Source of the DNA: an uncultured Acidobacteriaceae bacterium
GTDB lineage: Bacteria > Acidobacteriota > Terriglobia > Terriglobales > Acidobacteriaceae
DNA length: 64,000 nucleotides
Assembly (NCBI GenBank): GCA_937879855.1
Contig: CALFMO010000007.1
Location: forward strand, 186,001 to 250,000
Reading direction: 5' to 3'
Below, one piece after another: positions 1 through 12,796 of the stretch; position 1 is the stretch's first letter; each line of letters begins with the position of its first letter. Made by a program: the position numbers and the translations under genes. Below the pieces are notes generated by a model, which was not told the origin of the DNA, did no database searches, and saw only the letters and a list, made by a program, of their open reading frames with translations.

Positions 1-234
1 AATTCGCGCGTTTGGTTCTACGGTCACCGCGACTTCGGGGCCGGAGTCCGGCGTCAGTGTAATGGCGCTCCCGTTAATTGCTTTTATAGCTCCGATGCGG
101 CGAGCGACTGCAGGTTGAGAGGCAACCTGAGCTTCACTGGCCGCAGATGCAGAACAGGTCGAAAGGAACTCCGCACGGGATAAGCCGAGGGCAGCAAAGA
201 AGAACGTCGCAATGGCTATTTTCTTGGCGTTCAT
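1..234 (-). CDS. Secreted hypothetical protein, N-terminal part only
   Basis: The first 78 codons of a minus-strand gene run off the left edge. It starts at the ATG at 232-234, with a good ribosome site (AGGTGGAG) a few bases upstream. The protein opens MNAKKIAIATFFFAALGLSR, a basic start followed by a hydrophobic stretch, so it should be exported. The mature part holds a short beta-rich piece around residues 48-70 (RRIGAIKAINGSAITLTPDSG). This resembles the repeated OB-like segments of DUF5666-type acidobacterial envelope proteins, a family guess from the motif only. Reading frame and signal peptide are clear; the function is not. Confidence 0.7.
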   Translation of the reverse strand, partial: MNAKKIAIATFFFAALGLSRAEFLSTCSASAASEAQVASQPAVARRIGAIKAINGSAITLTPDSGPEVAVTVEPNARI

Positions 235-350
235 GCGCTCCACCTCTAATTTACATCGCTGCGAGCTGCAGAACCTGGTGGTTTACAAAGTTTTACCGAG
301 ACCAAACGAAGTATTACAAAGGCCTGCTTCTGTCCACTTAGCCCCGACGG

Positions 351-1559
351 CTAAAGAATTCTCTCGTGCGTGTAACCCGCAGAGACCAGTGCAGCAAGCA
401 GCTCTGCAATGTGGTCGGGGCCTCGCGTCTCCATGGTGATGTCGATCGCGGTGTCGCCCAGGTTCACACCATGGTAAGCACGGTCGTATGCGGTCTCGAC
501 GATGTTGGCGCGGTGGTCGGCCAGGATTCCGGTGAGCCGGTGCAACGCGCCGGGATAGTCGGGCAGGTGAACCCGCAGGCGGACAAGGCGTCCATCTTTT
601 ACCAGACCGCGTTCGATAATGCGCGAGAGCAAGGTGACATCGATATTGCCGCCGCAGACCAGCACGGCGACTCGTTTGCCCTGCAGAGCCAGCTTGCGGT
701 TTAAGACGGCGGCAATCGCCGCCGCTCCCGCTCCTTCAGCCAGAGTTTTCTCGCGCTCGAGAAGCAACAATATTGCGTTCGCGATTTCTTCTTCTTCCAC
801 CGTAACGATGTCGTCGACATACTTCTGTACGAGCGGGAGGGTGCGCTCTCCAGCGCGGCGCACCGCAATTCCATCGGCGATCGTCTTCGCGGATTGCAGA
901 GTGACGGGCTTGCCCTCTGCTACCGCAGCTTTCATAGAAGGAATCTTGGCAGGTTGAACTCCGAAGATCTGCACCCGGGGATTGGTCTCTTTGACCGCAC
1001 AGGCGATTCCGCCGATGAGTCCGCCGCCGCCAATGGGAGCGACGATTACTTCGATATCCGGGTGTTGCTGCAGAATTTCGAGGCCCAGAGTTCCCTGCCC
1101 GGCGATGACTGCGTCGTCGTCGAAGGCATGGATGAGCGTCATTCCGTCCTGCGCACTCTGCTCGACCGCCTTGTCGTAGGCTTCGTCGTAATTCGTGCCG
1201 TGCAGCACGACCTCGGCGCCGTAGGCGCGAGTCGCCGAAACCTTGGTCAGCGGCGTGGGTAGAGGCATCAGGATGCGAGCCTGGATCTTGTGGCGTCCAG
1301 CATGGTAGGCGACGCCTTGCGCATGGTTGCCGGCGGATGCGGCGATGACGCCTCGTACGCGTTCGTCCGGCCGCAGCGTGAGCAGTTTGTTAAGGGCGCC
1401 CCGCTCTTTGAAAGCACCGGTGCGTTGCTGGTTATCGAGCTTGAGGAAGATGGAATTGTTAGTAAGCCCGGAAAATGTCTCCGAGTGGGTGCACGGAGAA
1501 ATGCGAATATCCGCACGAATTCTGTTGAGAGCGGATTGAATGTCAGAGAGTTGAATCAT
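351..1559 (-). CDS. ilvA: Threonine ammonia-lyase with ACT domain
   Basis: PLP enzyme that deaminates threonine to 2-oxobutanoate, the first step towards isoleucine. The 402 residues fit the short form with one C-terminal ACT domain. The PLP lysine is Lys51 in TGAFKERGA, the SAGNHAQG loop is near 75-82, and the phosphate-binding GGGGLIGG is at 177-184. The ACT domain (about 322-402, beginning VRLRVHLPDYPGALHRL) is the expected site for allosteric control. It lies 69 bp downstream of gltD on the same strand with no clear terminator between, so it may be the last gene of a gltB-gltD-ilvA operon. The biosynthetic role is inferred; catabolic TdcB-type enzymes are related. Confidence 0.92.
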   Translation of the reverse strand: MIQLSDIQSALNRIRADIRISPCTHSETFSGLTNNSIFLKLDNQQRTGAFKERGALNKLLTLRPDERVRGVIAASAGNHAQGVAYHAGRHKIQARILMPLPTPLTKVSATRAYGAEVVLHGTNYDEAYDKAVEQSAQDGMTLIHAFDDDAVIAGQGTLGLEILQQHPDIEVIVAPIGGGGLIGGIACAVKETNPRVQIFGVQPAKIPSMKAAVAEGKPVTLQSAKTIADGIAVRRAGERTLPLVQKYVDDIVTVEEEEIANAILLLLEREKTLAEGAGAAAIAAVLNRKLALQGKRVAVLVCGGNIDVTLLSRIIERGLVKDGRLVRLRVHLPDYPGALHRLTGILADHRANIVETAYDRAYHGVNLGDTAIDITMETRGPDHIAELLAALVSAGYTHERIL

Positions 1560-1628
1560 GACGCTGGCACATTCAACCTATCGCGATTCTCTCAGTGACC
1601 CTCCGCCTTAGCTTGGATAGCGGAACGG

Positions 1629-3081
1629 TCACGAAGCGATTGGTCGTGCGGTGGATGTCAAAGGGACGACAGGCCGAAGCGGGAGTGCCTTCAAGTAGGC
1701 ATCGACACCAGCGGCAGCTTTTCGGCCCTCGGAGATCGCCCACACTACAAGGGATTGCCCGCGGCGCATGTCGCCCGCCGCGAACACTCCTTGAATTGAA
1801 GACATGTAGTTCTGATCTGTGGCCACGTTGCCGCGGTTGTCGAGTTGAACTCCCAATTGCTCAATCATTCCGTTGCGCACAGGACCGAGGAAGCCCATGG
1901 CAATCAGGATCAGGTCAGCTTCCATGGTGAACTCGGTGCCGGCGATGGGTTCGAATTTCGGGGGAGGGCCAACTCGCATGGCGTGCAACTGCTTTACGTT
2001 GCCGTTTTCGTCGCCAGTGAATTTGGTGGTTGCGATGCTCCAGTCGCGCACGCCGCCTTCTTCGTGAGCCCCTTCGATGCGCAGTTGCATGGGCCATAGC
2101 GGCCACGGCGTCAGAGGAGAACGCTCGTCGGGCGGCTTCGGCATGATTTCGAATTGATGGACAGAAACCGGCTTGTGCCGGTGGACGGTTCCCAGGCAGT
2201 CGGCACCGGTATCGCCGCCTCCGATGATGACCACGCGCTTGCCGGTGGCGAGGATATCCATTGCCGGGTCGAGAGAGTCGCCGAGGCAACGCTTATTCTG
2301 CTGCGGGAGGTATTCCATTGCGTAATGGATTCCCTTCAACTCGCGTCCGGGAACTTTCAGGTCGCGCGCGTGCTCGGAACCGCCCGCCAACACAAGGGCA
2401 TCGAACTCGCGACGCAAATCTTCGACCTGGATGTTTTTGCCGACCTCAGCATTGGTGACGAACTTCACGCCCTCGGCGGACATCTGCTCGAGGCGACGGT
2501 CGATAATGTGCTTTTCCAGCTTGAATTCTGGAATACCGTAGCGCAGTAATCCGCCGATGCGGTCTGCTTTTTCATAGACCACGACGGAATGTCCGGCGCG
2601 GCACAATTGTTGCGCCGCTGCTAAACCTGCGGGCCCGGAACCGACGACGGCCGCCTTCTTTCCGCTGCGAACTTTCGCAGGCTCGGGGTGAATCCATCCC
2701 TCGAGAAATCCGCGCTCAACGATGTTCTTCTCGTTCTGCTTGATCGTAACTGGAGGCTGGTTAATCCCCAGAACGCACGAGGCTTCGCACGGCGCCGGAC
2801 AGATCCGCCCCGTGAACTCAGGGAAGTTATTAGTGGCGTGCAGTTGGCGACTCGCGTCCTTCCAACGCCCGCGGTAGACGAGATCGTTCCAGTCAGGAAT
2901 CAGGTTATTGACCGGACAACCCGTTTGGCAGAATGGGACGCCGCAATCCATGCAGCGGGCGCCTTGCTTGCGAAGCTTCTCTTCAGGAAAGTCCTGGTAG
3001 ATTTCAAACCAATCGTTGACCCGTTCCGCCACGGGCCGGCGCGGAGCCAGTTCCCGCGAATAATCCATAAAGCCGGTCGTC

Positions 3082-3089
<8 letters not shown>
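1629..3089 (-). CDS. gltD: Glutamate synthase small subunit
   Basis: Beta subunit of NADPH-dependent glutamate synthase (GOGAT). It takes electrons from NADPH through FAD and two Fe-S clusters to the large subunit, where 2-oxoglutarate and glutamine give two glutamates. The 486-residue length is normal. The N-terminal cysteine clusters are intact: Cys46, 49, 54, 58 (CMDCGVPFCQTGCP) and Cys97, 101, 105 (CPAPCEASC). The FAD fold GSGPAGLAAA is at about 150-159, a second Rossmann motif GGGDTGADC lies near 290, and FAAGDMRRGQSL near the end closes the FAD site. The start codon overlaps the last 8 bases of gltB (ATGGGTAA), indicating translational coupling. Confidence 0.96.
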
Positions 3090-7674
<4,585 letters not shown>

Positions 7675-7775
7675 GGACCTCGTCCGGTGGACTAAATTCC
7701 TTTCGAATCACTCGTTCTTGGGCGCGGCTTCAGAGGGCGACGGGCTGTCGCACACATCTGCTCAAGGAACAGACG

Positions 7776-7804
7776 TTTATATTCTCGTGCCTGCCGAAGA
7801 GCAA
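7776..7804 (-). promoter_or_regulatory. Predicted sigma-70 promoter for gltBD
   Basis: On the minus strand TTGCTC (7804-7799), a 17-base spacer and TATAAA (7781-7776) form a fair housekeeping promoter. It points at gltB and would give a leader of about 95 bases. It shares a 250-bp intergenic region with the oppositely directed LysR promoter. No confident LysR box was identified. Confidence 0.5.
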
Positions 7805-7879
7805 GTACAATGCAGAATTTCGATGCAACTCATGCAAATTTCGGGACATATCACGATGCGGCCGATAACGCGGTAACCA

Positions 7880-7907
7880 TTGCGAACCGCGCCAACTTCG
7901 CTATAAT
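7880..7907 (+). promoter_or_regulatory. Predicted sigma-70 promoter for the LysR gene
   Basis: TTGCGA (7880-7885), a 16-base spacer and a perfect TATAAT (7902-7907) sit immediately before the LysR start at 7923. Transcription should begin near 7914, leaving only about 9 untranslated bases and no room for a normal ribosome site. Confidence 0.6.
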
Positions 7908-7922
7908 TCCGCTACACAAACA

Positions 7923-8825
7923 ATGGACTTCGATCAACTCATCACGTTTCTGGAAGTTGCCCGGCAGGGTAGTTTTTCCCGGGCGGGGGAGAAGGTGTTT
8001 CGTTCCCAATCGGCAGTTAGCGCCCAAATCCGCCAACTTGAGCAGGAGTATGGCGACCGCCTGCTCGATCGCTCCGGCAAGACCGTAAAACTGACTCCTG
8101 CCGGCCAGGTTTTTTTCGAATACGCCGAACGTTTGAAGAATCTGCGCGACGAATCATTAATGGCGGTGGCTGACCACAGCGGAACTCCGCGTGGCACGCT
8201 GCGTGTGGGCGCCAACGAGGCAACCTGTCTGTACGTGCTTCCCGAGGTCTTCGCGGAATACTGCCGGCGCTACCCGCCGGTCCAGATCAGCATCTATCGG
8301 AACTTTAGCTACAAAATCGTGGAGAAACTGGAGAACGGGGCCGTGGAGGTGGGGATTCTGACTCTGCCCATCCAGTCTCCGAGCTTGAAGATTCAGCCGA
8401 TTTTTCGCGACAAACTGATGTTGATGGTGAGTCCCAAGAATCCGCTAGCCAAGTTTAAAGTGGTGCCGGTCAGCGAGATCGTCAAACATCCTCTGCTTTT
8501 TCCGAAGACAGGTCACACGCGGAGGCTGCTGGACAAGCTGTTTCGGCCGCACAATGCCGAACTGCAGGTTCGAATGGAGTTGCCCAGCATCGGGATGATC
8601 AAGAGTTTTGTGGCTGCCGACCTAGGTGTGTCGCTTATCAGCGCGTCCTTTGCGCGCGACGAAGTGGACGCGGGACGAGTCAAACTGATTGATCTCGAAG
8701 ACGCCGAACTCTACCGCGAGCTTGGGCTCGCCTACCGGCGCGATCGAACGCTTTCCGTAGCGTCGACGGCTTTTGTCGGCCTGTTGCGTCAGTTCGCTAC
8801 ACACATGAAGAAGGCGGACGGCTAG
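7923..8825 (+). CDS. LysR-family transcriptional regulator
   Basis: A 300-residue LysR regulator. The winged helix-turn-helix occupies residues 1-60 (GSFSRAGEKVFRSQSAVSAQ at about 16-35), followed by a periplasmic-binding-protein-like effector domain from about 88. The start MDFDQLITFLEVA matches where the family begins. Only about 9 bases separate the predicted transcription start from the ATG and no Shine-Dalgarno is visible, so the mRNA may be almost leaderless. It diverges from gltBD, and sulfur assimilation genes lie about 2 kb downstream. The overall look is of the CysL/CbbR group. Control of gltBD (GltC-like) or of sulfur genes are both possible; the effector cannot be read from sequence. 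Confidence 0.9.
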   Translation: MDFDQLITFLEVARQGSFSRAGEKVFRSQSAVSAQIRQLEQEYGDRLLDRSGKTVKLTPAGQVFFEYAERLKNLRDESLMAVADHSGTPRGTLRVGANEATCLYVLPEVFAEYCRRYPPVQISIYRNFSYKIVEKLENGAVEVGILTLPIQSPSLKIQPIFRDKLMLMVSPKNPLAKFKVVPVSEIVKHPLLFPKTGHTRRLLDKLFRPHNAELQVRMELPSIGMIKSFVAADLGVSLISASFARDEVDAGRVKLIDLEDAELYRELGLAYRRDRTLSVASTAFVGLLRQFATHMKKADG

Positions 8826-8940
8826 GGAACAGGCGTTAGCTGTAATTCTGATTGCTCATATCGGAATTTTTAATTTCTTTAAATATCGCATGCGCAGTAA
8901 GCTTACTTCGGTTGCTGTCGAAGTTTGCATCATCGTTTTT

Positions 8941-9036
8941 ATGAATGTCACCGTCCAGAAGGCCAAGCGAATTACAACGACAGGCACAGGTACGTCGACA
9001 CGAATTCCGTGTCTTCTGGAGGACGGGGTCGGATGA
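8941..9036 (+). CDS. Threonine-rich leader peptide of the aspartate kinase gene
   Basis: A 31-codon frame with seven Thr, six of them in the nine residues 12-20 (RITTTGTGTSTRI, ACA/ACG codons), ending 28 bases before a strong intrinsic terminator and about 100 bases before aspartate kinase. This is the layout of threonine attenuation (compare thrL of enterobacteria): low charged tRNA-Thr would stall the ribosome on the Thr codons and let transcription continue. An in-frame ATG at 8890 would extend it to 48 residues and add Ile-Ile-Val, also plausible because Ile shares this pathway. No Shine-Dalgarno precedes either ATG, which is the main weakness. Confidence 0.7.
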   Translation: MNVTVQKAKRITTTGTGTSTRIPCLLEDGVG

Positions 9037-9064
9037 AGTAAAGCACTCTTAACAAGATCACCCG

Positions 9065-9104
9065 AACCCACCGCCAGTAGCGATCTGGCGGTGGGTTTTT
9101 CTTT
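9065..9104 (+). terminator. Attenuator terminator upstream of aspartate kinase
   Basis: A perfect 13-bp stem, AACCCACCGCCAG (9065-9077) with CTGGCGGTGGGTT (9085-9097), a 7-base loop and a following TTTCTTT. It lies after the Thr-rich peptide and before the gene, so it should act as a conditional terminator. The peptide's 3' part, CTGGAGGACGGGG at 9016-9028, can pair imperfectly with the 5' arm and would be the antiterminator. A smaller hairpin, GACACG/CGTGTC (8997-9013), lies within the peptide frame. Confidence 0.8.
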
Positions 9105-9136
9105 GCGCAAAAAACGAAGCGGACTGAGAGGGCGAT

Positions 9137-10591
9137 ATGAGCGGACTACCGCGACAGAGCAGATTCGAGAGAGACAACGATGTGGTGGTGATGAAGTTCG
9201 GCGGCACGTCGGTGGAAGACGCTGCCGCGATCCGCCGCCTCATCAGCATAGTACAGGGTCGACAGGATGCACAGGCCGTCGTCGTGGTGAGCGCGCTGGC
9301 GCGAGTCACCGACCAACTGCTGGAAGCGGGGCAAGCCGCGGCGAAGGGCCATCTTGGCGCGGCTCTCGCTACGGTGCGGAACATTTATGTGCGGCATGAA
9401 AATTTGGCAGGCTCGCTCGTAGACGCTTCCACTTACAGCTCTCTGGATCGTGAATTGCGCGGAGAGTTCCGGGCTCTGGAGACTCTGCTGCATGATCTGG
9501 AAGTCTCCAGGCAACTGGATCTCAAATCGCAGGATCACCTGCTGGGCTTTGGCGAATGCTTTTCCAGCAGGCTGCTGCAGGAAGCGCTCTGTGAAGCGGG
9601 AATCGACGCAACGCATGTCGATGCACGTGCTTGCATTATCACGGACGCGCGTCATGGCCAGGCGAGTCCAGTCTGGGACGCGACCGAGCAGCGGATTCAG
9701 GAGAATCTCGGTCCACTGTTGGAGAGCGGCCAGGTGCCGGTGCTGGGAGGATTCATCGCCTCATCGTGCGAGGGAGTGCCTACGACTCTGGGCCGCGGCG
9801 GCTCCGATTTCAGCGCGGCGATCGTCGGCGCTGCGTTGTCTGCCGCTCGGCTTGAGATCTGGACCGATGTTGACGGCATCATGACCACCGATCCTAAACT
9901 GTACCCCGACGCTCGAGTGATTCGCAAGTTGAGTTTTGAGGAAGCAGCAGAACTGGCGCATTTTGGCGCGAAAGTATTGCATCCAGCAACTCTCGTTCCA
10001 GCCATGCGTGAAAACATCCCTGTTCATGTTCTAAATTCACGACGGCCGGAGAGCGAAGGCACGGAAATTGTGGTTCGCGCAAAGACCGGCAACGTCGTTA
10101 GTGCCATCACCGCGAAAAGGAACGTAGTAGCCGTTGAAATTGAATTGGCACAAGCCGCCGACTCGCAACGGCTAGGCTCCGTCTTCGCGGTGTTCAACCA
10201 GCATGGTTGTCCGGTGGACATTATGGGTACGTCGCTGGGTCGCATGTGGTTGCTGGTGGGTTCGACGGACGCACTGCCAAGTATTGCTGCTGAACTCCGG
10301 GGCGTAGCCGACGTGCGGTGGGAAAATCACAAGGCGCTGGTCTGCCTGGTAGGTGAGCAGCTTCGACGAAGGCCCGACGTGGCCAGCCGCGTCTTCGCGG
10401 CCGTATCTGACATGGACGTGCGCGTCATTTGTCAGGGCGCTTCCGACCGGACGATCTCATTCCTGGTCGAGGAATCGAAGGTGGAAGAATCGGTGCAGAG
10501 GTTGCATGGGATTTTCTTCCCGCCTCCAGAGGCTGCACGCGACTGGGGAGGAATCTCCAGCGCATTTTGCCAAGCGGGGAGCCACTCGTAG
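9137..10591 (+). CDS. lysC: Aspartate kinase
   Basis: Phosphorylates aspartate, the committed step to lysine, threonine, methionine and isoleucine. The kinase domain opens with VVMKFGGTSVED (about 17-28) and has the GRGGSDFSA active-site loop near 217-225. The C-terminal region (about 330-475) carries two ACT-like segments for feedback inhibition. At 484 residues it is monofunctional, with no homoserine dehydrogenase part. The ATG at 9137 leaves a short basic extension before the kinase fold. The upstream Thr-rich leader and terminator suggest threonine control of transcription, closer to E. coli thrA than lysC in regulation, so the symbol reflects family only. Confidence 0.93.
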   Translation: MSGLPRQSRFERDNDVVVMKFGGTSVEDAAAIRRLISIVQGRQDAQAVVVVSALARVTDQLLEAGQAAAKGHLGAALATVRNIYVRHENLAGSLVDASTYSSLDRELRGEFRALETLLHDLEVSRQLDLKSQDHLLGFGECFSSRLLQEALCEAGIDATHVDARACIITDARHGQASPVWDATEQRIQENLGPLLESGQVPVLGGFIASSCEGVPTTLGRGGSDFSAAIVGAALSAARLEIWTDVDGIMTTDPKLYPDARVIRKLSFEEAAELAHFGAKVLHPATLVPAMRENIPVHVLNSRRPESEGTEIVVRAKTGNVVSAITAKRNVVAVEIELAQAADSQRLGSVFAVFNQHGCPVDIMGTSLGRMWLLVGSTDALPSIAAELRGVADVRWENHKALVCLVGEQLRRRPDVASRVFAAVSDMDVRVICQGASDRTISFLVEESKVEESVQRLHGIFFPPPEAARDWGGISSAFCQAGSHS

Positions 10592-10593
10592 CC

Positions 10594-11355
10594 TCAGTCG
10601 CCGAACTTGGCGGCTTTCGATGCTTCCGGAGCAGGCGAACTCGGCACCGGCTCGATGATGTGCAGGCCACACTCGGTCTTGGCGAATCCTGGCCAACGGC
10701 CGGCGCGTGGGTCTTCTCCGGGTCTCACCGCGCGCGTGCAATGCGTGCAGCCAATGCTGGGATAATCCTGATCATGAAGCTCGTTGTAGGGCACGTCGTG
10801 GTCGTGGATGTAGCGCCAGACCTGTTTTGCACTCCAGTCGACCATCGGATTGACCTTCACCAGCGCGAACTTGGCGTCCCACTCAATTCGGCGCGCACTG
10901 GACCGGGTCGATGTCTGGTCGCGGCGAATGCTTGTGATCCATGCACTTAACTCGCTGAGCTTGCGGCGAAGTGGCTCTACTTTCCGCAGGCCGCAGCACA
11001 GGTCGGGATCACGCGCCCAGAGCGCCGCGCCGTGCGTACGCTCTTGCTTCTCGGGGGACAGCACCGAATAAACTTTCTCGATCGCGATCCCATACTTTTC
11101 TTCTATCCGATCCATCAAGGCGTACGTTTCGGGAAAAAGGAATTCAGTATCGATGGTGAAAAGGCGAAAATCTTTGTGCACTCGCGAAGCCATATCGATG
11201 AGCACCATGCCTTCGGCGCCGAATGCCGAAGAAATCGCTACACGGTTTCCGAAGGTCTCGAACGCCCAGGTCAGAGCTCGCTGCGGGGTCCAATTCTCTG
11301 CTGCAACCTGTACCTTTGCGATCTGCTCTTGAACATTGTGCTGGATGTGGTCCAT
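10594..11355 (-). CDS. cysH: Adenylylsulfate (APS/PAPS) reductase, 4Fe-4S type
   Basis: Reduces activated sulfate to sulfite. With ATG at 11355 the protein has 253 residues. Paired Cys120-Cys121 and Cys203-x2-Cys206 are the 4Fe-4S ligands that mark APS-using assimilatory reductases, and Cys229 in ECGLH is the catalytic thiol. The substrate loop SSAFGAEG is near 42-49. The ATG shares its A with the upstream cobA stop (TGATG); a GTG one codon earlier (11358) is also possible. It is last in the sulfur operon and convergent with aspartate kinase, with only 2 bp between the stops. No sulfate adenylyltransferase is present in the window. Confidence 0.93.
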   Translation of the reverse strand: MDHIQHNVQEQIAKVQVAAENWTPQRALTWAFETFGNRVAISSAFGAEGMVLIDMASRVHKDFRLFTIDTEFLFPETYALMDRIEEKYGIAIEKVYSVLSPEKQERTHGAALWARDPDLCCGLRKVEPLRRKLSELSAWITSIRRDQTSTRSSARRIEWDAKFALVKVNPMVDWSAKQVWRYIHDHDVPYNELHDQDYPSIGCTHCTRAVRPGEDPRAGRWPGFAKTECGLHIIEPVPSSPAPEASKAAKFGD

Positions 11356-12176
11356 CACGCGAGTGGCTCCTCATTGGCTCCAAATTCTGCAAGCGAAAAG
11401 AATGCAGCGGGAATTGCGGTATCGTTGCTCGCGCCGGGCACAAGTAATTCCTGGGCGAGTAAAACAGGATCGGCAAAGCGCACAACTTCGCCAACAACCA
11501 GCAGTGTCGGAGCTGAGAGTTGTGGCGCGCTGGCAAGCTCGCCGATCGTGGTGCGGTGGGTCCGCTGGTATGAAGTTGTAGCGCGGGAGATAACGGCGCA
11601 CGGCGTTTCGCCGGTGAGTCCGGCCGCCTTCAACTTCCCTCCGACATCGGAATAACTCCGGCCAGGCATGTAAATCACCAGCGTCGCTCCGCTTCCCGCC
11701 AACTTGCTCCAGTTTGCAGTTTCGCTTTCAGAGGCCTGATGGGCAGTAATGAAAACAAGCGCTGAAGACGCGCGACGATGAGTCAAGGGAATCTCCGCCG
11801 CTGCTGCCGCCCCCAGTGCGGAAGTCACGCCCGGCACAATCTCATAAGGGATACGAGCCTGGCGCAGTGCTTCGATTTCTTCTCCGGCTCGACCGAAGAT
11901 CATCGGGTCACCGCTTTTCAGGCGGACCACCCGCAATCCGGAATCGGCGAGGGCAATCATCAGAAAGTTAATCTCCTCCTGGCTGACGTTTTTCTTCCCG
12001 CAGCGCTTGCCGACGTTATGAACCTGTGCCGCTGACGGAATAAGCTTCAGAATCTCCTGCGAGACCAGATCGTCGTGCAGCACCGCATCGGCCGTCTGCA
12101 GCACCCGCAGCGCTTTTACGGTGAGCAACTCCGGATCGCCCGGTCCCGCGCCCACCAGATAAACCTTTCCCTTCAT
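11355..12176 (-). CDS. cobA: Uroporphyrinogen-III C-methyltransferase (SUMT)
   Basis: SAM-dependent methylation of uroporphyrinogen III at C-2 and C-7 to precorrin-2, the entry to siroheme. The 273-residue protein opens with the family signature VYLVGAGPGDPELLTVKA and has KSGDPMIFGRAGEE in the middle. It overlaps the preceding dehydrogenase by 4 bases and touches cysH. Together with the dehydrogenase it supplies siroheme for the sulfite reductase of the same operon. These two functions are fused in E. coli CysG but are separate genes here. Confidence 0.94.
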   Translation of the reverse strand: MKGKVYLVGAGPGDPELLTVKALRVLQTADAVLHDDLVSQEILKLIPSAAQVHNVGKRCGKKNVSQEEINFLMIALADSGLRVVRLKSGDPMIFGRAGEEIEALRQARIPYEIVPGVTSALGAAAAAEIPLTHRRASSALVFITAHQASESETANWSKLAGSGATLVIYMPGRSYSDVGGKLKAAGLTGETPCAVISRATTSYQRTHRTTIGELASAPQLSAPTLLVVGEVVRFADPVLLAQELLVPGASNDTAIPAAFFSLAEFGANEEPLA

Positions 12177-12796
12177 GCCCCTTCTCCCTTTGCCGTTAAT
12201 ACGGCAGTGTCGGACAGGGCGGCATCCAGCGCTTCCCTGCTTGCCAGCGTATGCAGCAGTTCCAGCTTGCGTTCCTTGTCAAGATCGCTGGCCAGAATCA
12301 GCCTTCGAGTCTCGCCCAGCTCCGCCACCCATGCGGCGTATCCCGGGCCAAATTGTTTTTCAAGCTGCTGACGAATTTTCTGAGCCAGCGACGGACTCTG
12401 CCCTGCTGTTGAGACGGCGATCTGCAGATCGCCGCGCCGCACAACCGCGGGATAGAAGAAATCGCAGAGATCGGGAACGTCGACCACATTGCAGAGCACG
12501 CCGCGTCGCTGTGCTTCGTGATAGACGCGTTCATTCAAACTGCGGGAATTCGTTGCCACGACCGCCAGGAAGGCGCCGTCCAAGTCTTCAGCCAGGAAAG
12601 CACGCAACTCGAGTTCGATCTCGCCGGTGCGCGCCCACTCGCGAACGGTGGGAGTGGCATCAAGAGCTACTACGCGGATACGAGCGCCCGTGTCGAGCAG
12701 GCCGCCGATTTTTGGCTCGCCGATCTTTCCAGCGCCGACTACCAGGCACTGCCTGCCCTCCAGTTTTAGGAACATTGGGAATAAGTTAGTCACCGA
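12173..12796 (-). CDS. Precorrin-2 dehydrogenase / siroheme ferrochelatase-like protein
   Basis: Equivalent of the N-terminal part of CysG or of Met8: NAD-dependent oxidation of precorrin-2 to sirohydrochlorin and possibly iron insertion. The 207-residue protein has a Rossmann start (LVVGAGKIGEPKIGGLL) and the conserved block CNVVDVPDLCDFFYPA. I place the start at GTG 12796 because AGGAGGG lies six bases upstream; an upstream frame extension exists but lacks such a site. The gene overlaps the sulfite reductase end by 11 bp and cobA by 4 bp, so the four genes are very likely translationally coupled. Confidence 0.9.
   Translation of the reverse strand, partial: SVTNLFPMFLKLEGRQCLVVGAGKIGEPKIGGLLDTGARIRVVALDATPTVREWARTGEIELELRAFLAEDLDGAFLAVVATNSRSLNERVYHEAQRRGVLCNVVDVPDLCDFFYPAVVRRGDLQIAVSTAGQSPSLAQKIRQQLEKQFGPGYAAWVAELGETRRLILASDLDKERKLELLHTLASREALDAALSDTAVLTAKGEGA

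Noticed and set aside
338..354. Hairpin TTAGCC/GGCTAA at the ilvA stop as terminator
   Set aside because: Six pairs only, overlaps the stop codon and has no T-run downstream on the minus strand.
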